NCBI GenBank assembly: GCA_963803125.1
Contig: CAWDLR010000003.1
Coordinates: 558,001-622,000 of the forward strand
DNA from: G963675935 sp963803125
Lineage (GTDB): Bacteria; Planctomycetota; Planctomycetia; Pirellulales; Thermoguttaceae
Reading direction: 5' to 3'
DNA length: 64,000 nt
A program made the translations under genes and the position numbers. Within the stretch, counting starts at the first letter, position 1. Each line of letters starts with the position of its first letter. The notes under the pieces are model-generated. The model was not told where the DNA came from and searched no databases. It saw only the letters and a list, made by a program, of their open reading frames with translations. Below are positions 18,946 through 26,479 of the stretch, piece by piece.

Positions 18946-19227
18946 CAGGGAAACAGATTGGGCGGCGTCGGAGCAGTTTTGGTCGGTTTGGGCTTTTGTT
19001 GGGGCTTCACCAACCTCGCCACCTTCATTTACAGCCCAACCTATTACCGACTCTGGAAGGGGAACGGAGGAGATCCATTTTTTGATTCAGTGGACGAACC
19101 GTTCAATATGGACCCTGACTCCGTTCGCTACGCAGAACTTTATCAAGAGGCTGCTCGACAACAGGCTGATCCGCCACCTGCTGCTCCCGATCCCACCAGA
19201 GGAATCGACGACCCCAACGTGATCTGA
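18946..19227 (+). CDS. Hypothetical single-pass membrane protein, 5' end lost to IS66
   Basis: The frame enters from the IS element and encodes a transmembrane helix (GGVGAVLVGLGFCWGFTNLA), then TFIYSPTYYRLW. A soluble tail with acidic and Pro-rich stretches follows (DPFFDSVDEPFNMDPDS, PPPAAPDPTRG). No start codon of its own is evident, so the 5' end was probably removed by the insertion. It lies 10 bp upstream of the SprT-like gene and was likely co-transcribed with it. I do not recognise the family. Confidence 0.5.
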   Translation, partial: QGNRLGGVGAVLVGLGFCWGFTNLATFIYSPTYYRLWKGNGGDPFFDSVDEPFNMDPDSVRYAELYQEAARQQADPPPAAPDPTRGIDDPNVI

Positions 19228-19237
19228 GAAGAACATC

Positions 19238-19732
19238 TTGGACGACCGCCACATCAGAAGTTGGATTCGATTCGCCTGCGAGTCCAACAACGTTGACGAG
19301 TTGAGCCAAGTCATCGTCGTCGAATGGAATCGGCGGTTTACCAAGAGACTCGGAGATGCGGGCTATAGCTCGACCACCTACCGAGCCAGAATTCGCCTCA
19401 GCATTCCCTTGTGGCCCAGGGCCTCCGATCAAGACAGACGAGAAACCGTCATTCACGAAACCTGTCATCTCATCGCTTCCTACAAGCACGGGTTTGTCGC
19501 CGCTCCTCACGGCTCCGAGTGGAAACAGGCGATGAAGAATTGCGATGTCAGACCGTTGAGGCTCCATTCGGTTGACCGAACTGGCTTGGCCCGACGACAG
19601 AAACGGTTTATCCTTCTCGATTGTCCTCACCACGGTCTGGAAAGGAAGTGCCGCTGTTCGGCCAGGGAATTCAACCTGTTGAGACGGGGAAAGGAGTTCT
19701 GGTGCAAGGTCTGTGGGCTTCATCTGACTTAG
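19238..19732 (+). CDS. SprT-like zinc metalloprotein
   Basis: A 164-residue protein with ETVIHETCHLIASYKHGF (HExxH) and APHGSEWKQAM, the SprT-type H-x-x-E/F-W block that supplies the third ligand. A C-terminal zinc-ribbon-like region has cysteines in LLDCPHHGLERKCRCS and WCKVCGLHLT. SprT-like proteins are related to the protease domain of Spartan (DNA-protein crosslink repair), though bacterial roles are poorly known. TTG at 19238 is the start that gives a suitable GAGAAG site. The stop codon overlaps the first base of the IS5-type terminal repeat, so the last residues may be altered. Confidence 0.75.
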   Translation: MDDRHIRSWIRFACESNNVDELSQVIVVEWNRRFTKRLGDAGYSSTTYRARIRLSIPLWPRASDQDRRETVIHETCHLIASYKHGFVAAPHGSEWKQAMKNCDVRPLRLHSVDRTGLARRQKRFILLDCPHHGLERKCRCSAREFNLLRRGKEFWCKVCGLHLT

Positions 19733-20227
19733 AGGTTCTAACAAGACTCGTATTTCCTGATCTGTGCAATGTTGCTAAATTCTCGGGCTAACCTGGTCAG
19801 CCAACCAACCTGTCAAGGAGGACATCATGGCCAAGCCACTGCTGCCCGATGCGCTTTGGGAGCGAATCAAGCCTTTGCTGCCGCGCGAACGCCACAAACC
19901 GAAAGGAGGCCGGCCGCGAGTTTCCGATCGTGCGGCGCTCACGGGGATTCTCTTCGTGTTGAAAACCGGTTGTCCGTGGGAATATCTTCCGCAGGAGTTG
20001 GGCTGCGGATGCGACATATCAGGCCGCTGGTTGCCCATCGCAACACCGAACATGGAAGCGGCCTGGGCACATTCCGCTACGTCGTTGAAGCCTGCTTCGA
20101 TTGGCTGTTCAACTGGCGTCGCTTGCGGGTGCGTTATGAGAAACGGCCGGATATTCACGATGCGTTCCTAATCATCGGTTGTGCCATGATATGTTGGAAC
20201 CGTGTACTGGAGTTTTGTTAGAACCTC
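19732..20227 (+). mobile_element. IS5-type element, internally deleted remnant with both ends
   Basis: Terminal inverted repeats GAGGTTCTAACAAGACTC (19732-19749) and GAGTTTTGTTAGAACCTC (20210-20227, one mismatch to the reverse complement) bound a 496-bp element. Only the two ends of the transposase are left. No clear target duplication can be read. It is the second element in the window with preserved ends and a collapsed centre. Confidence 0.8.
19827..20221 (+). pseudogene. IS5-type transposase, middle deleted
   Basis: The N-terminal frame gives MAKPLLPDALWERIKPLLPR and GGRPRVSDRAALTGILFVLK, up to WEYLPQELGCG, typical of IS5-group transposases. It then jumps in another frame to the C-terminal part (GTFRYVVEACFDWLFNWRRL, RYEKRPDIHDAFLIIGCA). 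The DDE core between them is missing, so the product is inactive. Confidence 0.85.
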
Positions 20228-20758
20228 AAATGCCCATCAAACGAAGAGCGGCGTCTGGCCGAGCGGCTGCTGGCCGAAGCGAGCGAGTCCCGCCCGCCGT
20301 TCTCCGAACCGCTCCACCGCCGCATCGTCTCCGCCGTCGAACAGCGTCGGGCGGCAGAAGCCGAAGCGGCCGGCAGCGTGCCGCCGGGGACTGTCCCGAT
20401 TTTCGTGTCAACGAAAATGGGGCTGTCCCCTTTGACGTGCCGCCGCCGACCGCGCTTCTTGACGGCCGCATTGGCTGCTGCCTGCTTGCTCTGTGCGATA
20501 GTGGTCGCCTGGCAACTCATAGCGAACGCCATTCGACAGAGTCGCCTCGGGCAGGCCGAGCAGGTTGCCAACACCACGATCGCCCAGATGCCGTCGATCC
20601 GCGATTTGACCAGCAGCACGGTCGGCCGTCTCGACGATCTCACCGTCTCCGCCGTCCTGGAGCCGCAGACTGCTCCGCTGGCGCACGACGCCCATGCAGT
20701 CGCCAGCGTCTTCCTCGATCGTCTCCCGGTCAGCGTGAGCTTGGCGAACAGCCGATAG
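20228..20758 (+). CDS. Hypothetical membrane protein, 5' truncated, with repeat-derived insert
   Basis: The frame starts at the edge of the IS5-type remnant with NEERRLAERLLAEASESRPP and FSEPLHRRIVSAVEQRR, a pattern I associate with planctomycete proteins of unknown function with an N-terminal cytoplasmic helix. A transmembrane helix follows (ALAAACLLCAIVVAWQLIA) and then an exported tail with TVGRLDDLTVSAVLEP. Between helix and cytoplasmic part an extra stretch (TVPIFVSTKMGLSPLT) is encoded by a palindromic repeat at 20386-20430. The original start codon is absent, so expression is doubtful. Confidence 0.5.
   Translation, partial: KCPSNEERRLAERLLAEASESRPPFSEPLHRRIVSAVEQRRAAEAEAAGSVPPGTVPIFVSTKMGLSPLTCRRRPRFLTAALAAACLLCAIVVAWQLIANAIRQSRLGQAEQVANTTIAQMPSIRDLTSSTVGRLDDLTVSAVLEPQTAPLAHDAHAVASVFLDRLPVSVSLANSR
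20386..20430. repeat. Palindromic repeat family E, inside a coding frame
   Basis: GGGGACTGTCCCGATTTTCG and ACGAAAATGGGGCTGTCCCC form an imperfect inverted repeat around GTCA. It sits in frame in the truncated membrane-protein gene and adds about 15 residues without breaking the frame. Confidence 0.65.
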
Positions 20759-20784
20759 AAGGACGTTCGCGTAGACGCGGCATG

Positions 20785-20835
20785 GTCGCCTTTCGCTCCG
20801 CGAAAGTACGCTGCTTTCGCGGAGCGAAAGGCGAC
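20785..20835. repeat. Palindromic repeat family B, copy 1
   Basis: Perfect 22-bp arms (starting GTCGCCTTTCGCTCCGCGAA; 20785-20806 and 20814-20835) with a 7-nt loop. The same arms occur at 28104-28166. It lies just 3' of the truncated membrane protein gene and could act as a terminator-like hairpin. Confidence 0.85.
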
Positions 20836-20841
20836 AGTAAA

Positions 20842-20940
20842 GGAAAAAAGGGGACAGGTCCAATTTGTGCGACGACCAACGCTGCGCGTCGGTGCCCGCC
20901 TCCGGGCCGTTCCGGCAAATTGGACCTGTCCCCTTTTTCC
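20842..20940. repeat. Palindromic repeat family A, copy 2 (inverted relative to copy 1)
   Basis: Arms GGAAAAAAGGGGACAGGTCC and its reverse complement are separated by a loop containing CCGGGCCGTTCCGGC. Read on the minus strand it matches 15663-15739, with a longer loop. It lies immediately beyond the stop of the minus-strand gene at 20942 and could end its transcript. Confidence 0.85.
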
Positions 20941-20941
20941 C

Positions 20942-22402
20942 TCAGGCGAATACTTCCGTTCCTTTTGCGGCCGGGGCGGGAAAGTCGCGGCCGCAGGCAA
21001 AACATGCCGGGCGATCGCGCGGCACTCGCCGGCCGCAATGCGGGCACGGCAATCGCGCCGGCCAGGTGCGACGGGCAAGGTAGCCGAAGTACGCCGGCAG
21101 TCCGAACAGCAGCACGAAGATCGTCCACACCCACGTCCACGGCAGGCCGTACCGACGCTGGCGGCGATAACAGACCACCGCCAATGCGGCGCCGATAACC
21201 GCGGTGACCAACAGAATCGGCCAGACCTTGGCAAACGCCTCGCCGAGGGCGGCTGAATACTCGACCGACTTGCGGGCCTCGGCGGGTGCCCAGGGATAGC
21301 ACAACATCAACGCGACAAGCGGTGCCGGGCTAGGCACGATCACCGACGGCAGGGCGATGCGCATGAAATCGCTCTCCCGCGGAAACAGCAGATCGAACTG
21401 CTTGTGCTCGACGACCTTGCCGCCGGCATCGAACCAGAAGAGCTCGTGGCGGCGGGTATCACGGCCAGAATAGCATTCACCAACCACGGCCTTGCCGCCC
21501 GGCAGCGCAATCCACTGGACCTCGACCGGTCGCAATTCCGCCGGCAGCCGATACGTTCGGATCTCCTTGCCGTCGGTGGCGAGCATGACAACCCGGTCCG
21601 GCGTTCTCAGCAGGATGACCGGCATCGTTTTTTCTTCCGCCGGCACGGTATTGCCAGCCGGCTCAGGAACGAGCGACCGCAGGCCGGAGATCAGGTCGGC
21701 CCGTTCTCGCAGGAACTTGACGGATCGTTTATTCAGATCGATCGTCATCAGGCCGTCGTCGGCCAGCAGGCATTTTGCATCGCGCGGGCCGCCGCCATAG
21801 CCGTTGTAGTATCGTCCCTGATAGTACATATTGATCATCGACGTTCCACCGTACCGCGACATCTTGCGGCCGCTGACCGGAAACTGCTCGTCGAGCGGCG
21901 GCTCGTCGGAGCGGAACCCATCGCGGCCGATGTAGCCGATCTTCGCCTTCGTCTTCGTGTTGTAGCCGACGAGGTAGCCGTGACCGTCGAGCTTGCCGTC
22001 GTGCACGAAGTACCAGACTTCGGCGTCGTACCAATCGCTGTCGACCAATACGATGCGATCCTGCCACGCCAAGCCGTTAAAGGGCCGGCTCAGGTATTCC
22101 GATCCGGTGAGATACTCGCCATTGATGGTGCGGGAGCCTTCGTCGCGCGAGAGCTTCACCGGCTTGCCGTCGAGCGTGCTGAAGGTGGCGTCCTGATAGC
22201 TGCGCGTGTCGCACGAGCGAATCAACGGGGTGCCGTCGTGGAGGAATACCAATTGTTGGTAAACGCCGCGGGGCGCGAACACCTCGTTGAGGATCGCCGT
22301 TGCCCAACCGGCCAGGACGCCCCAAACCACGCCGGCGCCCACCGACAACAGAATCGCCAGCGCCAGAGATTCCAATTGTTCGCGTCGCGTTCTCATGGTC
22401 AA
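20942..22402 (-). CDS. Membrane protein with C-terminal zinc ribbon, ABC-operon partner
   Basis: A 486-residue protein with an N-terminal transmembrane helix (AILLSVGAGVVWGVLAGWAT) and a long extracytoplasmic domain of about 330 residues. Two further helices near 395-450 follow (VWPILLVTAVIGAALAVVCY, WTIFVLLFGLPAYFGYLARR). The cytoplasmic zinc ribbon at the end has CPHCGRRVPRDRPACFACGR. I know no experimental function. It is the last gene of the GntR-ABC operon, 24 bp downstream of the permease gene, which suggests it works with the transporter, perhaps as sensor or accessory protein. Confidence 0.6.
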   Translation of the reverse strand: MTMRTRREQLESLALAILLSVGAGVVWGVLAGWATAILNEVFAPRGVYQQLVFLHDGTPLIRSCDTRSYQDATFSTLDGKPVKLSRDEGSRTINGEYLTGSEYLSRPFNGLAWQDRIVLVDSDWYDAEVWYFVHDGKLDGHGYLVGYNTKTKAKIGYIGRDGFRSDEPPLDEQFPVSGRKMSRYGGTSMINMYYQGRYYNGYGGGPRDAKCLLADDGLMTIDLNKRSVKFLRERADLISGLRSLVPEPAGNTVPAEEKTMPVILLRTPDRVVMLATDGKEIRTYRLPAELRPVEVQWIALPGGKAVVGECYSGRDTRRHELFWFDAGGKVVEHKQFDLLFPRESDFMRIALPSVIVPSPAPLVALMLCYPWAPAEARKSVEYSAALGEAFAKVWPILLVTAVIGAALAVVCYRRQRRYGLPWTWVWTIFVLLFGLPAYFGYLARRTWPARLPCPHCGRRVPRDRPACFACGRDFPAPAAKGTEVFA

Positions 22403-22426
22403 GGCTCGTGTTCGGTCAAAGGGTTC

Positions 22427-23110
22427 TTACGGGTAGTCGCGGGTTCGCACCGTCAATAGGATCATAGCGATCAGCCAAACGTCGACGACCACTGCGACCA
22501 GCAGCGGCCAGAAGACGCTGTCGAGTCCTTCGGAGAGTCCGGCGGCCAGACATGCCGCCGCCGCCGCGGCCGCCAGCGGCAAAATCCGCGATCGATACCA
22601 GCGGCCGGGCCGGATCGCGGTGCAAAAGGCGCCCAGATAAAGCAGCGTGAACACAAACCAAACGGTCCAGGCGGTCGCGGTCATTCCCCACTGAAACGGA
22701 CTGGCGTGGGTGCCCGGCGTAGAGGCCCAAACCGCGTAAACCAGGATCGGCGCCGCCGTGCAGGTCAAGTAAACGGCCAATCCCAGCAGCAATTTCAGCC
22801 CGATCAACCAGCGGCGTTCGGCCGGGCGGTGCAAGAGAAACGGATACGTCCCGCCGAGCGACTCGCCCAGCGACTGCCGCAACCCCAGGGCAACGGAGAA
22901 GATCACCGCAATCAAACACAACTTGCCGACGAAATCGCCGCTGACAAACGGCACGCCGGTCCCATCTCCGCCGCCGTAAAACAACCGCAGCGGATTCCAG
23001 GGCGTCTGCGGATCGATCGCGGCGGCCACCAGCAGGCCATAGGCCGCCAGCGCCAACAGCGCTATGCCGCGAATCTCGCGAAGCTCTTTGATGGCCATCG
23101 CCTTAAACAT
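22427..23110 (-). CDS. ABC-2 type transporter permease
   Basis: A 227-residue membrane protein beginning MFKAMAIKELREIRG, a typical ABC-2 permease cytoplasmic lead-in. About six hydrophobic helices follow, among them GIALLALAAYGLLVAAAI, KLCLIAVIFSVALGL and LLVAVVVDVWLIAMILL. Its ATG overlaps the stop codon region of the ATPase gene by 8 bp (ATGTTTAA), indicating translational coupling. With the ATPase it forms an exporter of unknown substrate, or an envelope-stress module as in YtrA-type operons. Confidence 0.78.
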   Translation of the reverse strand: MFKAMAIKELREIRGIALLALAAYGLLVAAAIDPQTPWNPLRLFYGGGDGTGVPFVSGDFVGKLCLIAVIFSVALGLRQSLGESLGGTYPFLLHRPAERRWLIGLKLLLGLAVYLTCTAAPILVYAVWASTPGTHASPFQWGMTATAWTVWFVFTLLYLGAFCTAIRPGRWYRSRILPLAAAAAAACLAAGLSEGLDSVFWPLLVAVVVDVWLIAMILLTVRTRDYP

Positions 23111-24048
23111 GGCTCTCCTCCTCCGTCACAAACACCGGCATGGCGCGGCGCCGGCCGCGAGTGTACTCGATGAAGGCGTCTTCCAGGTTGAAATCAATGA
23201 TCTCGACGTCGCGGGCATCGAGCGATTCGAGCAGCTTCCGATGCCGCTGGTCGAAGCCGGCAATCACCAACTCCGTCTTCCGCCCGACTTGCCGCCGGCT
23301 GACCAACCCCGGGCAGGCGGCCAACTCCGGCAACTCGCTCTCCGGCCCGGTCTTCAACTCCAGGACCACCTTGCGGATCGAGTCCTTGAAATGGTCGGTC
23401 GGGCAATCGACCCGCAACGCGCCGTCGACGAGAATGCCGATGCGGTCGGCCACCCGCTCGAACGTCGCCGAGAATGTGCGAGCTGAACAGGATCGTGCGG
23501 CCGCGGCGCTGAATGATCTGGATCAGCGATTCGAGAAAATCGCGGCGGACCACGGTATCCAGCCCGAGCGTCGGGTCGTCGAGGATCAGCAACTCCGGGT
23601 CGGACGCCACCGCCAGCGCCAGAGCGGCTTGAGCCTGTTGGCCGCGGGAAAGCCGGCGGATCTTCCGCTTGGGCGAAAGCTCGAAATGGTCGAGAACCTG
23701 CTCCAGCAGCGGCTGGTTCCAGCGATAACGCTCGTAAAACCCGCGGGTGAAGCTGACCGCCTGTCCGACGGTCATGCGGCGATAGAGCGGATGGCCCTCG
23801 GCCAGGTAGGCGATCTTCGCGCGGGTTTCGGGCCGCAGCCGCGCGGCGTCCTCGCCGAATAACTCGGCCTGGCCATAGCTGGGATGGGCCATGCCGAGCA
23901 GCATCTTGATGGCGGTCGATTTGCCGGCCCCGTTGCGACCCAAAAGCCCGTAAACCGTACCCTGGGCGACGCGGAGGTCGAGCGAATCGACGGCACACAG
24001 ATCGCCGTAGTACTTGGTCAATCGCTTGGTGACGATGATGTCGGACAT
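23103..24048 (-). CDS. ABC transporter ATP-binding protein, frameshifted
   Basis: The reconstructed protein is about 315 aa. Walker A is LLGRNGAGKSTAIK, followed by a Q-loop region and the signature RRLSRGQQAQ (atypical LSRGQ in place of LSGGQ). Walker B is ELLILDDPTLGLD and the switch His is in FSSHILGDV. A single extra base near 23462 breaks the frame right after HILGDV; removing it restores ERVADRIGILVDGALRVDCP and a C-terminal domain ending at 23103. It energises the permease encoded next to it. The break looks like an assembly insertion because both sides are conserved. Confidence 0.82.
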
Positions 24049-24083
24049 AATGGACTCCGCGACCGCGACCGATGCTCGCGGCT

Positions 24084-24485
24084 TTACAGTCGAGTCTCCG
24101 GATCAGACCATTGAAACTCTTTTCCCAATTCGGCCAGCAGTTTCATCACTTCGTCGGCGGAAAAACCCAAGTGGACGGCGTCGGTGAGGAAGCGGTTGGC
24201 GGCCTCGCGGAGCCGCTGTCGACGGACCTTCTGCGACAGCTCGCTGCCACCTTTGGCCACGAAGACGCCCAGCCCCGGCCGCGTCGTCAGCACCCCGTCC
24301 CGCTCCAAATCGCCGTAGACGCGGGCTACCGTGTTGGGATTGACGACCAGCGTGCGCGAAAGCTCGCGGACGGAGGGAAGCCGCTCTTCCGCCCGCAGCC
24401 TTCCCCGCGCGACGGCCTCGCGGATCTGTTCGCTCAGTTGCCGGCAGATCGGCAACCGGCTCGACGTGTTGATGGAGAGCTCCAC
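24084..24485 (-). CDS. GntR-family (YtrA-type) transcriptional regulator
   Basis: A 133-residue regulator with a winged-helix domain: LPICRQLSEQIREAVARGRL, LPSVRELSRTLVVNPNTVAR and VYGDLERDGVLTTRPGLGVF. A short C-terminal helical part follows instead of a large ligand domain, as in YtrA-subfamily repressors that control ABC transporters. I take GTG at 24485 as start because the regulator domain begins at once and GTGAGG lies upstream; the in-frame ATG at 24542 would place the promoter inside the gene. It is the first gene of the operon and probably autoregulated through the palindrome just upstream. Confidence 0.88.
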   Translation of the reverse strand: MELSINTSSRLPICRQLSEQIREAVARGRLRAEERLPSVRELSRTLVVNPNTVARVYGDLERDGVLTTRPGLGVFVAKGGSELSQKVRRQRLREAANRFLTDAVHLGFSADEVMKLLAELGKEFQWSDPETRL

Positions 24486-24500
24486 GGCCAGCCTCACTAA

Positions 24501-24542
24501 CTGTACTAATACTAATAGTACAGATTGCCGCGTTTTTGTCAA
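24501..24542 (-). promoter_or_regulatory. Promoter with overlapping palindromic operator of the GntR-ABC operon
   Basis: On the minus strand a perfect -35 TTGACA (24537-24542) is followed after 16 bp by TACTAT (24515-24520). The -10 lies inside the palindrome CTGTACTA-N7-TAGTACAG (24501-24523). GTAC/TAGTAC half-sites fit known YtrA-type operators. Binding there would block RNA polymerase. The leader to the GTG is about 20 nt. Confidence 0.8.
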
Positions 24543-24641
24543 GAGGCATAATCACAGAATTCAGGGCTTGCCAGCAATCCTGTGACGCCGTCCCTGCGGC
24601 GACGGCCTTGCCGTCGTCCTTCGCCGCGGGCCGCGGCTCGA

Positions 24642-26090
24642 TCACTGCCACGCGCTGGTCAACGCGCTGAGCATCTCTCCGGCGTTTTGGAAGCGCTCCT
24701 TCGGCTCATTGGCCAGCGCCCTGTCGATGACTGCGGCGATTGCCAGCGGCACGGCCAGATTGCGCTGCCGAATTGGCGCCGCCTTTTCACACAGCACGAC
24801 TTCCATCGGATCGCGGTCTTGGGGGCAGTTGCGTGGGCTGACCCCGGTGATTGCGCGGTAGAACGTGGCCGCGATACTCCAGACATCGCTTGACGGCTCA
24901 AAGCCCTTAAAGTTGGTGACTTGTTCGCGGGGCATGAAATCGAAGGTGCTGCCGCACATGCACGTCAGCCTCATGCCAAACAGGCCGGCCTGCTCGAAGT
25001 ACTTGGCGATCCCCAGGTCGCCGAGTTTTGCCACCCATCCGCCGCCATGTTGATGGAGCAAGATGTTCTGCGGTTTCAGATCGCGGTGGACCAGCCCCTG
25101 CCGGTGGGCGTAATCCAGGCCCGCCAAGCTCTGCATGATGATGGGCTTAAGCGCCTCGAGGGGGAGCTTTCCGCCGCGGCGGTCGGCGAGGTCCGCCAGG
25201 TTGCCGCCGTTACAATATTCGACGACGAAGTAGAATGCCTTGTCGGCCAAGCCGTTGTCCAACAGGGTGACGATGTTCGGGTGGTTCAGGCCGCGTAGAA
25301 CGTCGATTTTGCGGAGGAAATCGATGCGGTCTTGCCCGGTGGCCGCAATCTTGGGAAGCATGATCTTGACCGCCACCGGCAGCTCATCCAGCGATCGCGC
25401 TCCGGCGTAAACGCGGCCCATGCCGCCTTCGCCCAACACCCTTTCCAGCCGGTAGCCGCTGATCTTGATCGGACCTATGTCCGGATCTCGAGATTCATCT
25501 GCCGCTTCGTCTTCCAATATCAAGACTTCTTCGCAAACCTCGGCGGATTCCGGCATCTGCAGCGGACCGTCTGCTTCCTCCTCCTCGCTAAGTTCGATAA
25601 CCGAGTCGGCGGCTTCTTCAACGTCCGGCAGCGGCTCGGGCACAAACGTCTGTCTTCCATCCGGCAGCGGAGAAGGCGCACTCGATTTGCTGGCGGCGGG
25701 CCGGGACACCAACGGCATCACGTACTCGGGGTCCCACTCGTCCGTGCGCATTTCGACTTGCACTAATATCGTCGTATTGCCAACCGTGATGGTGTCGCCG
25801 CTTTCGATGCGGACCTGGGCTGGCCGCGGAGGCCCTCCGTCCTTTCCTGGTCGCCCCCCGTAGCGGACGCCGTTTACCCGCGTGCCGTTTAAGCTCCCCA
25901 GGTCGCGGATCATTGCCATGGGGGGGTTGATTTCCAGCAGAAAGTGATGGCGTGATACTTTGGGATCGCCCGGTAGCTGCGCGTGGCAGCCTGTCCCCCG
26001 GCCGAAGATGAACGTGTCGTGCTGCTTGAACTCGAAGACCTTGCCCTGAATCGGACCGGACAACACGGTGAGGAACAACTTCGCGGCCAT
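24642..26090 (-). CDS. Ser/Thr protein kinase with N-terminal FHA domain
   Basis: A 482-residue cytoplasmic protein. Residues 1-100 form an FHA domain: FIFGRGTGCHAQLP with the conserved GR, VSRHHFLLEI and DLGSLNGTRVNG. A linker rich in acidic residues follows, then a Hanks-type kinase from about 215: GEGGMGRVYAG, VAVKIML, HRDLKPQNILL and GDLGIAKYFE (DLG in place of DFG). The usual APE motif reads PREQ. It has no transmembrane segment. FHA domains bind phosphothreonine, so self- or cross-recognition with the divergent kinase at 26480 is possible (inference). A MITE-like element separates the two. Confidence 0.88.
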   Translation of the reverse strand: MAAKLFLTVLSGPIQGKVFEFKQHDTFIFGRGTGCHAQLPGDPKVSRHHFLLEINPPMAMIRDLGSLNGTRVNGVRYGGRPGKDGGPPRPAQVRIESGDTITVGNTTILVQVEMRTDEWDPEYVMPLVSRPAASKSSAPSPLPDGRQTFVPEPLPDVEEAADSVIELSEEEEADGPLQMPESAEVCEEVLILEDEAADESRDPDIGPIKISGYRLERVLGEGGMGRVYAGARSLDELPVAVKIMLPKIAATGQDRIDFLRKIDVLRGLNHPNIVTLLDNGLADKAFYFVVEYCNGGNLADLADRRGGKLPLEALKPIIMQSLAGLDYAHRQGLVHRDLKPQNILLHQHGGGWVAKLGDLGIAKYFEQAGLFGMRLTCMCGSTFDFMPREQVTNFKGFEPSSDVWSIAATFYRAITGVSPRNCPQDRDPMEVVLCEKAAPIRQRNLAVPLAIAAVIDRALANEPKERFQNAGEMLSALTSAWQ

Positions 26091-26151
26091 TGTCCATTCC
26101 CTCTGACTACCGTCCCCGGATTCCAGGGGCGGTCTCAGGAAACCAGCACAT

Positions 26152-26325
26152 CTAGTGTAGTGTCTCGTAATTGGGTTAACTTATAAAATGGCGACAGGTG
26201 GGGCAGACATTCCTGTCTGCCCAGGAACCAGGCAAGTGGGAACATCTAGGGCAGACAGGAATGTCTGCCCCACCTGTTTCTGTCTCTTGTTCATAAAGCA
26301 CGATCTGTGTGAGACACTACACTAG
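26152..26325. mobile_element. MITE-like element with nested palindrome
   Basis: Perfect 15-bp terminal inverted repeats CTAGTGTAGTGTCTC and GAGACACTACACTAG (26152-26166 and 26311-26325) enclose 144 bp. TA lies at both outer ends, as expected for IS630/mariner-like target duplication. Inside is a second perfect palindrome with 29-bp arms at 26194-26222 and 26249-26277, starting ACAGGTGGGGCAGACATTCC. No coding capacity is present. It is probably a non-autonomous element carrying a separate repeat. Confidence 0.75.
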
Positions 26326-26379
26326 TATAGCAAAAACACCCGGTTACGTATACACGGGGGGTAGGGCGGAGTTCTCCTC

Positions 26380-26407
26380 TTGCGATTCTGGTTTGGTTTG
26401 TTAGAAT
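26380..26407 (+). promoter_or_regulatory. Promoter for the zinc-ribbon Ser/Thr kinase gene
   Basis: TTGCGA (26380-26385), a 16-bp spacer and TAGAAT (26402-26407) lie about 70 bp before the GTG at 26480. TAGAAT also serves as -10 in two other promoters found in this window. Confidence 0.55.
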
Positions 26408-26479
26408 AGGGGGGTGAATTGAGCTCCTCGTTGATGCGGCACCTCTGCTGTTCGCACGTCGGCAGGAAAGGACAAGGTC

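Noticed and set aside
26152..26325. Simple bidirectional terminator
   Set aside because: It lies between divergent starts, where no transcript ends, and has TA-flanked terminal repeats, which fits a MITE better.
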